From the NCBI GenBank assembly GCA_033063855.1, contig CP093829.1:8442243-8506242 (forward strand): a stretch of DNA of 64,000 bases. Reading direction: 5' to 3'. Positions 1-14,727 of this stretch are shown piece after piece. The position numbers and the translations under genes are program-made. Numbering within the stretch: position 1 is the stretch's first letter; every line of letters starts with the position of its first letter. The notes beneath the pieces were generated by a model, which was given only the letters and a program-made list of their open reading frames with translations, was not told the origin of the DNA and did no database searches. This DNA comes from Smittia aterrima (taxonomy: Eukaryota > Arthropoda > Insecta > Diptera > Chironomidae).

Positions 1-3000
1 TTCACAAAGCAATTTTATGTTTTATTGGAGAGCTCAAGTCATTTACCGCAATTACCGAACGTCAAAGTTTACAGCAAAATTATATCGAACTCGTCAGTGA
101 TCGCGATTCGTTGCACATGATGCTGATCAATTTGCTTCGAGCAGCAAATCAAGAATGAAAAGTAAAAGTTTCGATTGTTCCCACAGGAGAATAATTCTTC
201 CGAGTCATCATTAAAATTCTTCTCAATCTTCCCTGACAAATGATTTTATGAAGAAGAAACTTTCAAGAAAATTCCATTCAATCTTCTTCTGTGTTACGAT
301 GAATTGTCCCGTCCACCCTTGCATTGTATTCAAATTTTTCTCTCTCTCATGCATCGGCTGTGAAAAGGTGAAAAGAAATGTGTTACAATAACAATGATAA
401 CAAATAATTTTGATTCATCTTCTGGTTGCGCAACACAAGAGACAGTCTGTGATCATCAGAATGTGATCATAAATAAAAGTGAACCGTCCTCTTGTCTATT
501 GATGCCATGAGGTGCGCATCACGATTCTTTCTTTCTGTTCTTTCGGCGGAGTTTCTTGGAAAGTCTAAAGGACTTTGCTTCTTCATCAAATGAAAGAGGC
601 TTGAACGCATCACGAAACGTTTGTTCGACGTTGACCGTCTTCACCTTCATTTCGATTTACCACGCGATCGAAAGCAATCCTCCCCAACTTTCCCTTCGAT
701 CATAAATTCTCTCTGCATTTGAACAAATAAAAAATCCTAATCGTTGAAGAAAAGGATCGGAATCCTTTTCAGTTGTTCGCCTCTATAAAAATTAAGTTAA
801 ATGCCCGAGAAGGAAAAAGGGAGAAATATGATGTGATGAAGTGGGGCAGCTAACAACTGCACATGCAACGATCAAACTGATGGTCCAACCATCCCGTTCG
901 TTCCATATGCTACGACGACGAAGCGATGGATTATTTATTGCCACTCATTTTCCCATTTCAAGAGCGACCTTTTGCCTGCGCATTTCTTGATTGTTTCAAT
1001 AATTTCTTTCTTTAGATGAGTTATGATTATACGGCTAATAACAGAAAATTGGATGCGTTGGGCTTTCGGTAGAAAAGTTTTTATATTTCTATCTCGATCC
1101 CTTTTCTGTCAGATTTTTCACCGAAAAAAAAATTTGAAACATTTTGTGGATGAAATGTGGAACAGTCGGTTAATGAAGGCAACAAACGGCACGCAAAACG
1201 TCTCGGAGTCGTAAATGTGCAAAGCCAAATGCATCGTCATAAAGTTGATCGTAAAAGTGTCGACAGCCGACGAGTGATTCACGGGAACAGACTTTGGTGG
1301 ACTTAATAAAAGTTTCTATTGAGCTTAATGTTATTAATTATCTAAAGAAGTCAAAGGCTCATGCGATGAGCATTAAACTTTGGCCACAGCTAATGAAGTT
1401 TATCTTCTTGACGAGTCATAACTCCTCTCGACAAAGTTCTTCACCTCAACCGCAAGCGAAATTTATTTTTCGGTGTGAGAAATCTTTCGAGACATAAAAT
1501 CAAGAGTCTCGAGACTGAGTCAGGTAGATTTCAATAGAAGTTCATTGCACAACGGTAGCAGAAATGGAAATATCCAGAAAACAATGCGCAATTCATCAAG
1601 GACCAAGAAACGATTTATCATTAAAGTTGCAACAGACTTTTGAGAAACAACAGAAAAATTTCCAATCACAAAGCAAATAAAAGTTCTGAAAACAAATGAC
1701 TAACGACATTGATTAATTGTTGTTCATGCCACATCATCGAGTCGAATCGAGGCTCTAAGGTAGTTTGAGGGCTTGTCAAAACCAAATAGTTTTTAGCTTC
1801 GTCGTTTATATTTTTTTTTCGCGTTATTAAATTGGAAAATAAATTTACATACGAACTCTCTCGATCAACTTTCAGCTTTTTTTTTTCGTGAAGGCAATAA
1901 AAACATTCCATTTTTTCTTTTGTTCTTCGCCTCTAGCTATTAAGTTAATTCAGAAGCGCAGCATGGTTTCCCTCTCTCGACCAAATGTGAACTTTAAAGA
2001 GATTCTTTTTATTAGTAAGTTTTGAAATATGTTAAATGAAACTTTTTTTTTATTTCTATCAGCAGTTAAATATAATAGCCGATGGGCGGAGAAGGAATCT
2101 TCTTCATTACCTTGGCAGATAGAAGTTTAATTTTCGTCTTCTGCTTCGGATATCAAACGAAGGACGAGAGAGAGAGATGCTCATAAATTAATAATTATAG
2201 CGAATAAGATTGAATAAGCCAATGCCATAAATTTCTGGAGCCTCCAAAAGAGGCAACCAGTTGGGACTCTGAAGAAGTAGATTTCTCTATTAAAATTCAA
2301 ATTCGATGCCTTTTTAATTTTGGTTGAGCTGCTCTCCAACCGACACCAAGTCGAGCCATTAAATTGATGATGAGAATGTTGAATAAATTTGCAGTTGGAA
2401 GCGAAGCGGAAATGAAATGTCTCGGCGAATGAAATTGCTGTGAATTATTGCTGGAAAATTCTTTTCTGTCGATTGATGGCTAGCGACGAATGATTTATTC
2501 GTTCTTGATCTCGCATTGGAATCTTTCGTTGGTCATTTAATTTACGGTTTCGAGACGCAATAAAAAAAAACAAATTAGCACAAACAACACCAAGAGAATA
2601 AAAAGAATTGAATTAAATCGCTTCGTCGGAGCCTCAAGGGGGTGGGCGTTGGCGAAAAGCACTTAATTTGTATATTCCTTTCGCCACTTCAGCGCAGATG
2701 CTAAATTCAATTTGTGTGTTTAGAGCACTCCGCCGGGCTCTTTGAAAGAGATTTTTATGTGCCTCAGTCTCGTAATTAAAGTGTAAGCTCAGTAGTTTGT
2801 GCATAAAATAAATAAATCGCCTTTTAGTGAATGAAGTTGCTGCTTCTCGAAAGAAAACGCGAGCAAAGGGAAACGAAAAATTTGAATTTGATGTAAGACG
2901 ACGAGCGCAGAGAAGCGTACAAGCAATTAAGGTGTTGAAACTTCCATCCGGAGAATTTGCATGAAATCTCGATTGAAGAATGAAATTTATGATTAAAATA

Positions 3001-3479
3001 ATTTTGATAACAACTAAGAAGGTTTCGTTCATCTCCTCCTCGCGATCGTCTTCGGAATGCTCGAGAAAAGAAGCTACAAAGTCTTATCTCGGATTGCTTG
3101 AGTGTTTCTAACACCACACAAACTCTTTCGCTGTCGTCCGGTCAATTTCTCGAGTCTTTTACAATATTTGGCCGGAAACGAGACGAAATAAAAAATAAAA
3201 TATCTGAATTGCCTCGCCACAGAACTCTCTGCATTTTAATGTGAAATCTCTTTTTCTTCTTCGGATAAAGCTTTCGAAGGAGAAACTTAACACTCGAATG
3301 CCAAAATAAATGTAGTTTAGAATGTTTGGGACAAGTTTGGGGCAATAAAAGGCCTGCGACTTATAAGATTCGACAACATAAAAAGTTTAGTGATAACGCA
3401 AAAGATTTTGTTACACGAGCAAAAAAAAAAAGTCAGACCATATATGCCTTTGCCGAATTCAAATTCGTTTTTGATAATT
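1..3479. other. Non-coding DNA, no gene seen
   Basis: No open frame here has a recognisable domain, a signal peptide with a usable splice donor, or a run of protein-like composition. The frames present are short and compositionally like the surrounding AT-rich DNA. The stretch is probably part of the regulatory landscape of the odd-skipped family locus to the right, but this is inference from position only. Confidence 0.6.
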
Positions 3480-4785
3480 ATTTATTGGGATTCGAACCCG
3501 ATACAGCTTGATTCGTGATTCATGTTCAGCGAAAGCTTTCCAATTAAACAAGTAGAACTGTGTCTGCAATTTAACTAAACTCTTATTTAAAGAATGAAAA
3601 ATATTTTTTGCATGCCAACTCTATGTTTTGTAATATTTTTATTAGATTTATTTATAAAAATTTTGAGCTGCATCCAAAAAAAATTTAATTACAGATAATT
3701 TACAGAAAACTTTTTTGGTTTTCTTTGGGATTCGAACCCAGTCTAGTTCAATCAGTGAACATTCACTGAATTGGCTTATGCAATTTAACCATCAGCGCTT
3801 TGAAAATTGTTTGGCTAAAACTTCTACAAATCAAATGCAACCAATTTCTCATCTTGCCTAAAATGAAACTTATTCATAATCAAGGATGATGTCCAACAAG
3901 TAATTCAACAAGTTAACTAACCTAAATTAAATAAACAAACCTAAATTTATTGAGATTCGAACCCGATCAAACATCTTCAGATGTAAAGTAAGTTTATTTA
4001 TTTAATCGAACCATAAATCTTGATATTCTCTTAAAAAACCACTTGACTTAAATCCTTATCAGTTACAGAAATATTTGAAGAGGAAATAAGCATTTACAGT
4101 TGCCATTAATTAAATTTAATAAAAAAAATTATATATTGTAAAGAAACTAAAAACTTTTGTTCTGAAATTTTTGGGATTCGAACCTAGGATAGCTTGAGTT
4201 AAGCTGCTTGATTTATTGTCAGCGGAATTTAACTTACAAGAGCTGCTAAACCAATTTGTCTAAAACTTTATTTAAACGATGAAAGTAAAATAGTAACTTA
4301 TTTAAATTTTGTGTGACGAGACATGAATATATAACCAAAATCATCCTCAAATCAAAAAACAAATTAGCTAACAGCAAAAAAAAATAAAAAAAGCTGTTGT
4401 CAAAATTTTTCTGAGTTTAACGGGATTCGAACCCGATACCCCGATCCTGCTTGATTCATGATCAGCGGATGTTTTTCAATTAGAAAATGTTTTCAATACT
4501 AATAAAACTGTAACTGCATTTTGGCTAAATCCTAATTTAAAGGATGAAGAATATTTAATAGTTCACTGAGGCATAAAATATTTTAATTAAATTCACTTTA
4601 AAAAAAATCAAAAATCTCGATTAAGCGAACAATACAATGAGTTCAGAATTCTACTTTCTATGGGATTCGAACCCAGTCTACTTCTCTCAGTGAACATTCA
4701 CTGAATTGACTAATGCAATTTAACCATCAGCGCTTTGAAATTTGTTTGGCTAAAACTTCTGCAAATAAAATCCAACCAAATCAAA
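3480..4785 (-). repeat. Tandem array of six tRNA-like (class II tRNA-derived) units
   Basis: Six copies of a T-arm/B-box sequence (GGGTTCGAATCCC read on the minus strand, or a one-base variant) occur at 3487, 3727, 3952, 4173, 4422 and 4662, spaced 221-249 bp. Each lies in a unit with shared flanking text, for example CAGCG upstream on the tRNA-sense strand and a GGCTAAA..TTTAAAGGATGAA-like stretch. Unit 2 matches unit 6 almost throughout (about 115 bp from 3726 and from 4661), and unit 1 matches unit 5; both pairs are exactly 935 bp apart, so there is a four-unit higher-order repeat. The T-arm is well kept, while the D-arm and acceptor stem look degenerate. The units are likely tRNA-derived repeats or decayed tRNA genes rather than working tRNAs; no confident anticodon can be given. 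Confidence 0.75.
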
Positions 4786-7700
4786 TCTTTGCCAAAAAAT
4801 TCCGTCAATCACAATACAAAGTGATTAACGACGTCATTGTTTCTGTTTCTTTTCTCCTTTCAGTGTCTCATATTCTCATAAAAGGCGCTGTGGGTCATCG
4901 AGACTGATTTCATTGAAACGTCTATTGTTTAAGTAGCTTTCCGTCCCACCTAACGACACCGATTTGACAGGAAAGTTTATTTACGTGATGGAAAAATCAA
5001 TTTTTATTGCATAAATTTGAATATCTAAGTTTGTCTCGCGCGATGCGACACAAGCATCGAATGACATTCCAATAAAATCAAATTTATTGATTTCTGTTTG
5101 TACGAGCGCAGTCTTAATCGCTTTTCGATATTAATTTCGTCTCCGAGTCTTCTGAAACAAATCGAAATCGAAAAGAATTCACTTTTTTCGTTCGGGCCAG
5201 TTTAATCTCGCCAAGGGGGGCTTAACCATAAAGAGTCGGAGTGATCCTGATTCCATAAAGTAAACCAAGCTCAGCATGTCACCACGAGAGCCTCCTCTCG
5301 AAACATTTCTCCGACGAGAGATCCTTAAATGACATTGCGCTTTCGATCACAACTTGCAACTTTCTAGAGAATGAGAACCTTTCAGCGATCAGACTCATTC
5401 ACTTTTGCAGCTTCATATCTTGATGCTGGAGCTTCGTAATTTATTCCGACATTGACAACATGAAATGAAATGTTATTAATGATTCGCAGGACGTTGTCAT
5501 TAAATTATTTTCTTCTCGTTAACTTTGTGTTTTAATTGTTGCTCATCATTCTCGCTCTCACTCGTTTACCTGGAAAACATTGAAGGCATGGCAGCTTACA
5601 AGACACTTCCAGCTGATCGAGCGCAACCAGAATTAGTAATTCAAATAACGTTTTTCTGCTTCCAATTGTTTCTCTCCTTCACTCAACAACAATCATCAAT
5701 AAGCTCTGCCAGAGCCTAACAAGGCTTCCATCATCAATCAAATATCTACGAAGAGAAACAACTCAACGCGCTTCCCCGTCGCGATCGACTCACTCTTGCA
5801 ATGCGAGCTAATCATAATATTGTCTTCGACATGAACGAGAACAAAGTCAAATTAAAGCAGAACATCTTTAAGAGAAACAAAACAAATTATCGTGAAAAAG
5901 TTATTGAAATTCAAATCAAACGCTGTTGCTCTCGGATTTCGACTGGGAAGCTGTTGGTGTTGATGCCCCGATGCTCTCCTCACATTTTAATTCCAATCTT
6001 GAAAGTAATTTCGACACTTCACACATTTCGCCTTTTAATCTTTTTTCTCGTCTTTCGTCGGAGGATTATTTCTTTCGTCTTCTGCTCAAATGAAGTTGTT
6101 TAGAAGTTGACCATGACCACCACAGCCGAATTCTTGAAACCGATGATCCTTCACGCCCTTTTAAATATCGATAAGAGATTTTCAGAATAGTTCGCTTCGG
6201 ACTTAACTCAATTCTCCGTGAAATAGTTTTTCTCCAAAAACAGACGTTCACGTTTACGCAAATTTGCGAATCTTTCTGATGCTAATTTATGCATTTGAAT
6301 TCCTTTGAGCTTCTCTCGGGTCATCAAAAATAATGATTCCATTTGAATGCGGCATCAGTTGCTTCACAGATTTATTATTATCGCTTTTTAAATGAGCGAT
6401 TTTCCTTTTCGCTGTTCTCGTCTTGGCCCCGAACACAAACAGCAATTGGTAGCTCGAAATCTTTAAAGTGTCTGACTGATCTGATCGAGAGACGACTCGA
6501 GAAGGCGATTAAATCGATTTCAGTAGACGAACATCATTAATCGTCTCGAGAGGCAATTCACGAAAGTGCAAGACTCGAAATCTTGATTGATTGATCGTGT
6601 AAATGTCATTGGAGTCTTTTTGGAGCGAAGGGAAAATCGTATCTCGTTGTAATCTAAATTATTAGTTTTGTTAACATTCATTTTTCAAAATTCTTGCATT
6701 TTTCATGTCAAACTCGAGCGTCAGGAGTTTGATGAACGTACGAAAATAAAACCAGAGGCGACTCCTGTTCTCTAAAGTAAGAGAGATAACTTTGATTGAT
6801 ATCCTGAAAGAATGTTTAAGCGATTGTCGGAATCACGGATAATTAATTCTTTGAATTTGGCAGGTGGAATTGACCGAAGGAAGTCGAGAGCAGGTTTGCC
6901 ATTAAGGTTTTGTTATTAATTTCCCTTGCGATCCTTCGAAACGCAACGGGAGCTCACTCGAAGATCCTTCGTAAATTTGGCAAAGTTAACCGACTAATGA
7001 CAGGCTCGGTTACACAAGTTACATCTTTAAAGAGGTTCGGTGAATTTCTAAAGATTGAAAGGGGAGGTCGTCGGAGCCATAAAGAACTTTTGTTGGTTTA
7101 CCTTTTTCTTCTCGCCCGTTCGTGTAATTAATCCAAGAGCTGAGATCAAAGACATCTCTCGTGGTTCTTGAGCTGTGCCGCGATAAATCATCGACGAGAA
7201 CGTCGTGGATCAATAAAATAATGAATGAGCATAAGCACAACAATTATTCCGAGGCAACTTTGCTGATCATAAAACGATCGATTGAGAAGAAGAGAGAAAG
7301 CGAACGACTGGAGGTCCATTGGGGGCTTTGACGTACTTTGTGATTATAAGTGCGGCAACCAAACAATTCTACAATAATTTATGAAAGAAATAACATGTTT
7401 CGTCAATGGAGGGAGGGAGATGACGCTTTTGTGATCGTTCGCTTGCTTGATCGTTCGCCCAGCGTCATTAACAGTGAAGAATAAAATTCTTTAATAAATC
7501 AATTTTTGAATTAAACACAAACATTTATCATTTGAATGCTCTTTCGCTTTTGATTTTGCGCATAAAATTCTCTTTCGAATGCCTTTGACACAATGGCGAA
7601 GGAGGAATTTGATTCATTATCCTCCGCCGAAGATTTCTCATGCTGACTTTCATTGATGAGTTTCCGCTCTTAATTCATAAACTCAACAATCATTAGCAGC

Positions 7701-10700
7701 ACTTTTGATTGATACGGGCGAAGTCTAATTGGGTTTAAAGCCTTTGCAAGTTAAGAAAAACTCTCGTGCTCAAAGAGAGATTCTCCTTCTTTTATTGAAA
7801 ATATCCCATGGAGATCAAACAAGCTCAGCCAGCAGTCTCTCATGCGAGGCGAAACACTTTTTGCCTTCTCGAATCAAAAAATCGATAAATAATGCGAGGC
7901 TTCAATGGAAATTCGATTTTAATTCAATAAAAAAAATCCTCAGCTTTTAGTTTAAATCAAATACAAATGCCAATTTATCATCGAGCGAAGGCTTCAAAGG
8001 CATTTAAAGCGATTCAAATTTGTGCTGTGCGTGAAAAACATTCGTAAAACTCTTGTTCTCGCTCGTTCAGTTCATTCATTAGTAATTTAATTGAAGATGA
8101 TGGAATGTACCTCAGGAGGTCCGCCATGCACATTGTTGCGCATTGATATTTCCTCTCGTCTACGCGGGAGTTCGTCGACGACTCCGATTCCACTCCTCGC
8201 GAGTAGCACTTACCGTAATCGCTTCATTAACGGATTGTGAATCCTTCTCGAAAGTGTTAATTTAATAATTCGACTTAGTTCTCGTAAATTGAATTCGATT
8301 TGAAAAAAAAAGTCGTAAACTTGAGATTTTAATCCGATTTGCTGGACCCTAATGGGAAGATCATTTCGTGAGAGCTTAATCCTCAGGAAAGAAAAAAGAT
8401 TCTCCATCTAAATTTATCGCCTTTTGTGTAAACACATGTAATTCCACTAAAATTGACACTTAGAACCGTAAATTGTTTTGATTATTGACAGCGAATGGAA
8501 ATCGCCGACGATTAATTGATTTATTGTTTCTCGAGATTTCTTAAATTCGTGTTTTGTAATTTTTTCCCCGCGATTGCCTTCATGAAACGAAATCGTGAGC
8601 TCTTCGATATCAATCAACGATCTCAACTCAAAACAATAATCGAGAGATCCTGATAAGCTTCGAATAGTTTCGAAGCGTTTGATGTTGCGCCGAAAATCAA
8701 TTCGCCGCCCTTTTTGCCTAAACTATCTCACTCTCCCTTGACTGTTATTGTTCGACCGGAAAAAAATAAAAAAAGTCGATAAGAGAAATAATTTCGGAAG
8801 AGATAAGGATTTTCGTTTGTTTGGCGTGAAAATATTGATTGAATGGAAAAGCGGAAAACAGTTTTGTTGTCTCTCAAGGTTTCGTTCTTCACCGACAAAA
8901 GAATATTTGCTTAAACTAACAAAAACCAAACATCACAATCAGCAATGAACTTGACGAAAGCAAAAAATGTGCAATGCGCTCAGGTATCACACGTGGATGT
9001 CTGTTTGCTCGAACATTGTTCGGATTTGTTTGCAATAACACTAAAGCGTCAAATTGGAAACCTCTTCAGGACGATTATTATCGATTTGCACTTATTTGTG
9101 AATGACGGAGAGCTGAAAGGGAAAAGAAACGAAATCTGTTTGCTCATTCGACAGAGAAAAGAGCCCGAAAGCCTTAGAGAAACATCCGCAGCAAACATCG
9201 AACGCATTTCGATAATTTTTTCTTAAACTGTTTGTTCACCGGCGTTTCACTTCACGTTTCATATTTCATAATCTCAAGACAAACAAATCATTACACCAAG
9301 CGCAATCATTAACAAAAGAAGAGAACTCATTTCTCGGATTTATGACTCACTCGTAGACGAAATTCGGTTCTCATGATCTCGATCGTCAGAGAAGAAACAA
9401 AGAAATCTCATTCCAACAAATTTACCATATCGAAGTCTATCATCGTTTTGATGATGAGCATCGAGCCTCAATTGAGCATCAACAACGATGCCGAACAATT
9501 GAGCGAACGTTTTGATAAATCACACAACACAAATTCCTCAAATTGTTTCTTAAAAGAAGACGACGACCAAACCAAAGGAGGCTTTCCACAAGATTTGATA
9601 GAGTGCTTGAGTAACAGATGATGCGGTCATTTATTATCCAAATAATTATCGGTGAAAAAAATACTCGAAACATTTGTCTGCTTCATCGTTTAGCTGTGAG
9701 AAAGAAGGAGAATTCCTGAAATCCCCGGATTGCTCTTCTTTTGATTTCTAAAGTCTGAGTCAACTTTGTAATCTATCATCAGAGAGAGAAACAATGCAAA
9801 TAGAAGTTCTACGAACATTAAGCGAAGATCACAGAGCGTGAAGAATCTTAAGAAGCGGACGAAGCTTGAGAAACTATCGAAGCTCAATCTCTTTTGAGCT
9901 GAGCAAACAAATTACTTTGGTTGCCATAAGGAACCATCATCAATTTCAACAATCACACGCAGTCTCCATTTGAAGAAAAATGCTCTATTAGTTACTGGTT
10001 TGTGATTTGTTTTGTCTTTCAAGCAAATCTCTTTCTGTTCCCTCGAGACCGTTCGTAATTGAAATTTCGTGCCGCGATTATTATAAACGGCTGTTGATGT
10101 TGTTGTGGTTTGTGTTGTGTTTTTTTTTTCGGGTAGAGAAAGAAAAGAGTCTCGATCTGGTAAATTACAATTGGCCTGCCATGCTTAGAGAGCTTCTAAA
10201 TGGGCACAGCTTTTGCACGCCCCCACGCGCACTCCGACTTTGCCAGCCATCGCAAGCAGCGAGAAATGAAAAACTTCAACATTCCACGGTTTCGTGGGAA
10301 ATTGCCGGGAGGCTCGTTACTCTCTCGCGCGGTCCTTCTTGCCAAGCGATCACATTATGATGCCGTGGATTTCGAAATTGTGAAGCTGAAAAACCTGAAA
10401 CGGCGCGAGACGCCAAAGATGGAAGAAAAGCTGAGCCAGAACTGGTCTTCCACACTCGATTATTGTTATTAACGTTTAGAGAATTTCACATAAGAAAACG
10501 AACGAATGGCAGAAGAAGAATCTTTGGGAAATGATTTGTGTGTGAGATGCGTGAAAAATGAAAATTATCGCGCTCTCCAACAGATAATGATCCTGCCGTT
10601 GTCTCGAAGTGTGTTGAACAACAACATGAACTTCACTCTCTTCCCTAAAAGAGTTAAAATCAAAAACCATTTAACATCGATCGATCGATTTCTGTTTAAA

Positions 10701-13700
10701 GCTGATTCACCACTTAAAAGTTACATTTCTGTTGTGTTGCCTTCTCTGCTGCTCTTTGATTTTAAATCTTATCGCGACGACTGACACACCTTGCTTGTTT
10801 TTCGCATTTCTTATTGCCCTCTCGTGTAGATTATTTCAGTTTTCTTCGTGTGGCATAAAAGCGAATCGAAGCCCAATTCGAAATGTTTCGAGTGCTTCAT
10901 TATTCGACAATCGAGAAGACATCTTCTGACTGGGATGGATTGGCTTTTATCTCGCGGAAAAAAGCGACCAGAAAAATGCTTAAAACACACGAAAGGAATC
11001 TTCAAATTCCTGAAATATTTTTCGAAGATTCAGTAAATCATTTTCAATGAAATTCCCAAAGAACGAAAAGCTCAAGATGATGCGTGTGAATCTTTCGTCG
11101 ATACTTTAATCAATCAAAAGCAATTGAGGCCGGTGCGAGCGTTTACGGAAAGCGATACCAATAATCATCGACAAGAGGAATGAGAATGTTAGATCTCTCT
11201 TCCCTTTTGTACTCCCCGAGACTGATTCAAATACAAAAGACGAAGCTTAGCTTCGACTGCGAATGGCCAAGACTCGAAAATTATTAAATAAATACATTAG
11301 AATTATATTTGGACACGCTTTTCAATCCCAAGTGGAATGAGAGAAGGCCCCACTTCACGAACGAACCTTTGCCATGATATTTTGATTATATTTCTCAGAT
11401 ATTTCCATTGATGAAGCCACTTGGTGCCTCAGTCGAGCTGGGCACAGAAAGAATCTTTACGAGAAATGAAAGAGCGAAAGTCGCGTGTTCATATTTTCAG
11501 TCGAAAGCTAAAACAAAGCGAATAAATCTCTCTCGAGAAGAGTCGTTAAGGCGAACACATGCTATCGTTTAAAAAAGATAATTTGAGGCCACTTCTTCTA
11601 GCTCCAAATCATTTAAATAAAACAACCGCTTCGCGACAGATGTTTTAGAGCGTCAAACCCATTAAGATTCTCGACTTTGATTAATTTTTGTCGTGATTTC
11701 GTTAGTCATCTCATCTCGACATTCTGTCCATCTTTCTGCAAATCAATTTAGACAATCCACATCTCAAACGTTGACCAGCTAAACGGCTCTTTCGCAATTT
11801 TATCACTTTCTCACGCTCGTCTCCTCTTCCACGGTTCGAAGAATTTCGTCTTGGGAAATTGCATTTCATTTGAAGCGTCAAAGAATTAATTGTGGCTTAG
11901 ACTAGTTCGAAGAGTCTGATTTGACAATTTAAGTGGATCGCCATTTATCGAATCGCTTTTCCCTCGAAATCTTTGCGTGCTCCTCTGCAGCCATCGAATC
12001 GGAACGAGACTCGAAAGAATCCAAACGAAGCAAAATGTTTGTCGCTTAAGATAAAGTCGCGAGAAGGGCGTGAAACATGCCACGGCTTTATGTAAATATT
12101 AATCAAACAAATTGATCAATTTTTCCAGCATGATAATAAAGATGTTTCAGCTTTTGTCTTCTCCATCGACTCAGCCCACATCAAATCTGTCTCGATTGAG
12201 ATTCCTTTGAGACTTTTTTTTTCGCATATCTTGCAACCTCAGCCGAGCATGAAACCTGAAGTAATAACAATTTGCTGAACTTTATCGATAATCACACCCA
12301 AGCAAATTTATTTGCCATGCGTTTAAATCTCTCGCTGGCTCTCTCGCCTTACTTTCTGTGAATGAAAAAAAGAGTTTTTCAATTTATGTGGCACCCAAGA
12401 CGATTTTTCTCTGAGCTCAACCGACTTTGAAGCTTTTGAGTTTCATTGAAAGTGAAGCTCTCCGCATGAGAAAAAGTCATGTCCAGGTCAAAGTTGAATG
12501 AGTGAGGAGAGTTAACGGATATTAGAATCGTAGAAATTCTTGTAAAACATCTTGTCATGTTCTTTAGAGTGTACATAGATCGGATGGTGCTGCAACTTCA
12601 TCATTGCGAGGCCAATATTGCTTCATGATGTGCGAAGGCGTCTTCATAAAGTCTTGCGAGCTTGAATCGAGTGAGAGAGAGAAAAACGAGAATAGACCCG
12701 CTGTGAATGTGGCCGGAAGGCAACTTCAATTTGACCCGCAATTCGATTTCATCATGAAAACATTTTACAGCAAGAAAAAGAAACATTCCCATTGTTAATA
12801 TTATTTCTCTCCTCGGCTCTCGGGGAATCTTATAAAATAAGTTATTGCGAATTTCTTTTCGCGCGGGCAACAGAGGAAATCCAAAATCTCGAAAAATAAC
12901 TTATTGCTCTCCAATAAATACCCGAAAAAGTTTTAAGAACGAACGACCACGACGACGTCGACGAGAATCTTTTTTTTTTCGCGAATAATCAAAACATATT
13001 ATCCTGAAGATAAAATTTATGTTGTTGCATCATTCGGCTTGTTCCACGATGCTGAAAAGATTTATGGTCTCAGAGTGATCTCGCGTCACTTTAGATTTAA
13101 TGTATGAGATTTTAAAAGGCACAAAGCGAAATTCCGTAAGCGAAGGAAAAGTGTTCTCTGTGTGGTGACAGAATAATGCAACGGGGACGATTCGATTCGC
13201 GCAATTCTTCTCGCCAGGCGTCGTCGAATGCCAAAAGAGAAAATATTTCAAGAAATAACTTCGATGGGCTTTACTTGATCGTCATTTATGTTTATTCGAC
13301 GTTTTGCTTTCAAAACAATTTTCGGTTTATCGAGAAGTTCTGTCACATTTCCTCGAAGATTTCTTAAGAATAATCCCCAACCATTGCAAGAGCTCGTTTG
13401 TCCAAGCTAATTGATCAAAAATTTATCTCTGCCGCAAATTGAAAGCTTAATTCTCGATCGTGAACCACTTTTTTTTCGTCGCTTCAAGTTTTAATCTAGA
13501 TCGAATGTTTTGCGGAATGAAATGTTTATCGTCAACCGTGGCGAATTAAATAATTTGCTCTTTTCAAGCTTTAACGCGAGGAACGAGTTGGGATCGAGCG
13601 AGAACATCGAAATGTGTTCTTGAGGAATAAATTAAGCGACTGTGAATATGTTGGCTTATAATATATTTGTCACCTTCCTAAGATTCCAAGAGATAAATTT

Positions 13701-14727
13701 ATGTTTCTCAACAAGATGCACAAAAACTTTTTGTTGCTATCCACCTTGTTCTCGTTTGGTCCGTCTAGAAATCACTTTATCTTGCTTGACGGACGAACGA
13801 GAGCAAGAGAGAGAAACTTGAATGAAAATGTGATGAAGTAATGTGATCTTAAGATGTTTCAGTCAAAGCATGTAAGCCAATAATTCAATTCGAATTAGTT
13901 TATAATGTCAAGTGACAAGTTCAGGAAAGTCTGCGTTCGGAATTTCTTCAGTTTTATAGTTCAGTGGTTTTACTTAGAAATCAATTAGCCCGTCAAGACG
14001 CAAATAAATCATTTCGTTTCAACACTCTTTCTGTTCTTGCGGACAATTCTGGGAATTCTTCTTGTTATTCGAAAGTGAAATCAATTAAGTTGATGAATCA
14101 AATTGTCAGCTGAAATGTTACGACTCAGCGAGTTGACACAAAAACTTTTAAAAGCTCGAGCAACCTTCTCTCGCTCTCGGCATACAACGACACGATTTTA
14201 AATCGAATCTTAAATGGTCTACAATTGCCGATAAATTACGAAGAGAAAAATTGACGACAGCGCTTTGGGGGAGTTTTCAAAATTGCGTCACCAACTTTTC
14301 GATTAAACTCAAAGATTTATTCTTTTCTTTCTTGAGACTCTCGTCAAAACTTTCAAACATTTCCCTTTCAGAAAACTCGTTTAAATCGCCCGAACATTTA
14401 CATGTGTTGCTCTCGCACTATTTCCCTCGCGCGCAAATGTTTGGGCGATCTTAAAAATTAATTCCAATATTTACAATTTTTTTTCTCTTTCTTCTGCTTC
14501 ATATTTTTCTCTTGCATGAGAAATCATTAGTCAGTGTTTGTTTATTATTTACACAAGATAAGTCGTTAATATATTTTATTCGAACAATAAATTTTAGGTC
14601 GAGAAAAGGAGCGAAAGAGAGTTCGCGAGGCAATGCATTAACAGCCCAGAAAGTTATGAGGATGTTAAGAACACTTTTTATCAGCAATACCTGATGAAGC
14701 ATGAAGCTGTTGGGGGATAGTGTGGGA
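4786..14727. other. Non-coding DNA, no gene seen
   Basis: About 10 kb without a supportable gene. All open frames are short, lack recognisable motifs and have no convincing splice partners. Together with the sequence up to 16.1 kb this forms the upstream flank of the sob/bowl-type gene and is the place to expect its enhancers or a distant 5' untranslated exon; neither can be shown from this sequence alone. Confidence 0.55.

Noticed and set aside
3487..4674. Working tRNA genes
   Set aside because: The T-arm is conserved but acceptor and D-arms do not pair convincingly and no standard anticodon loop could be placed, so they are called tRNA-like repeats.
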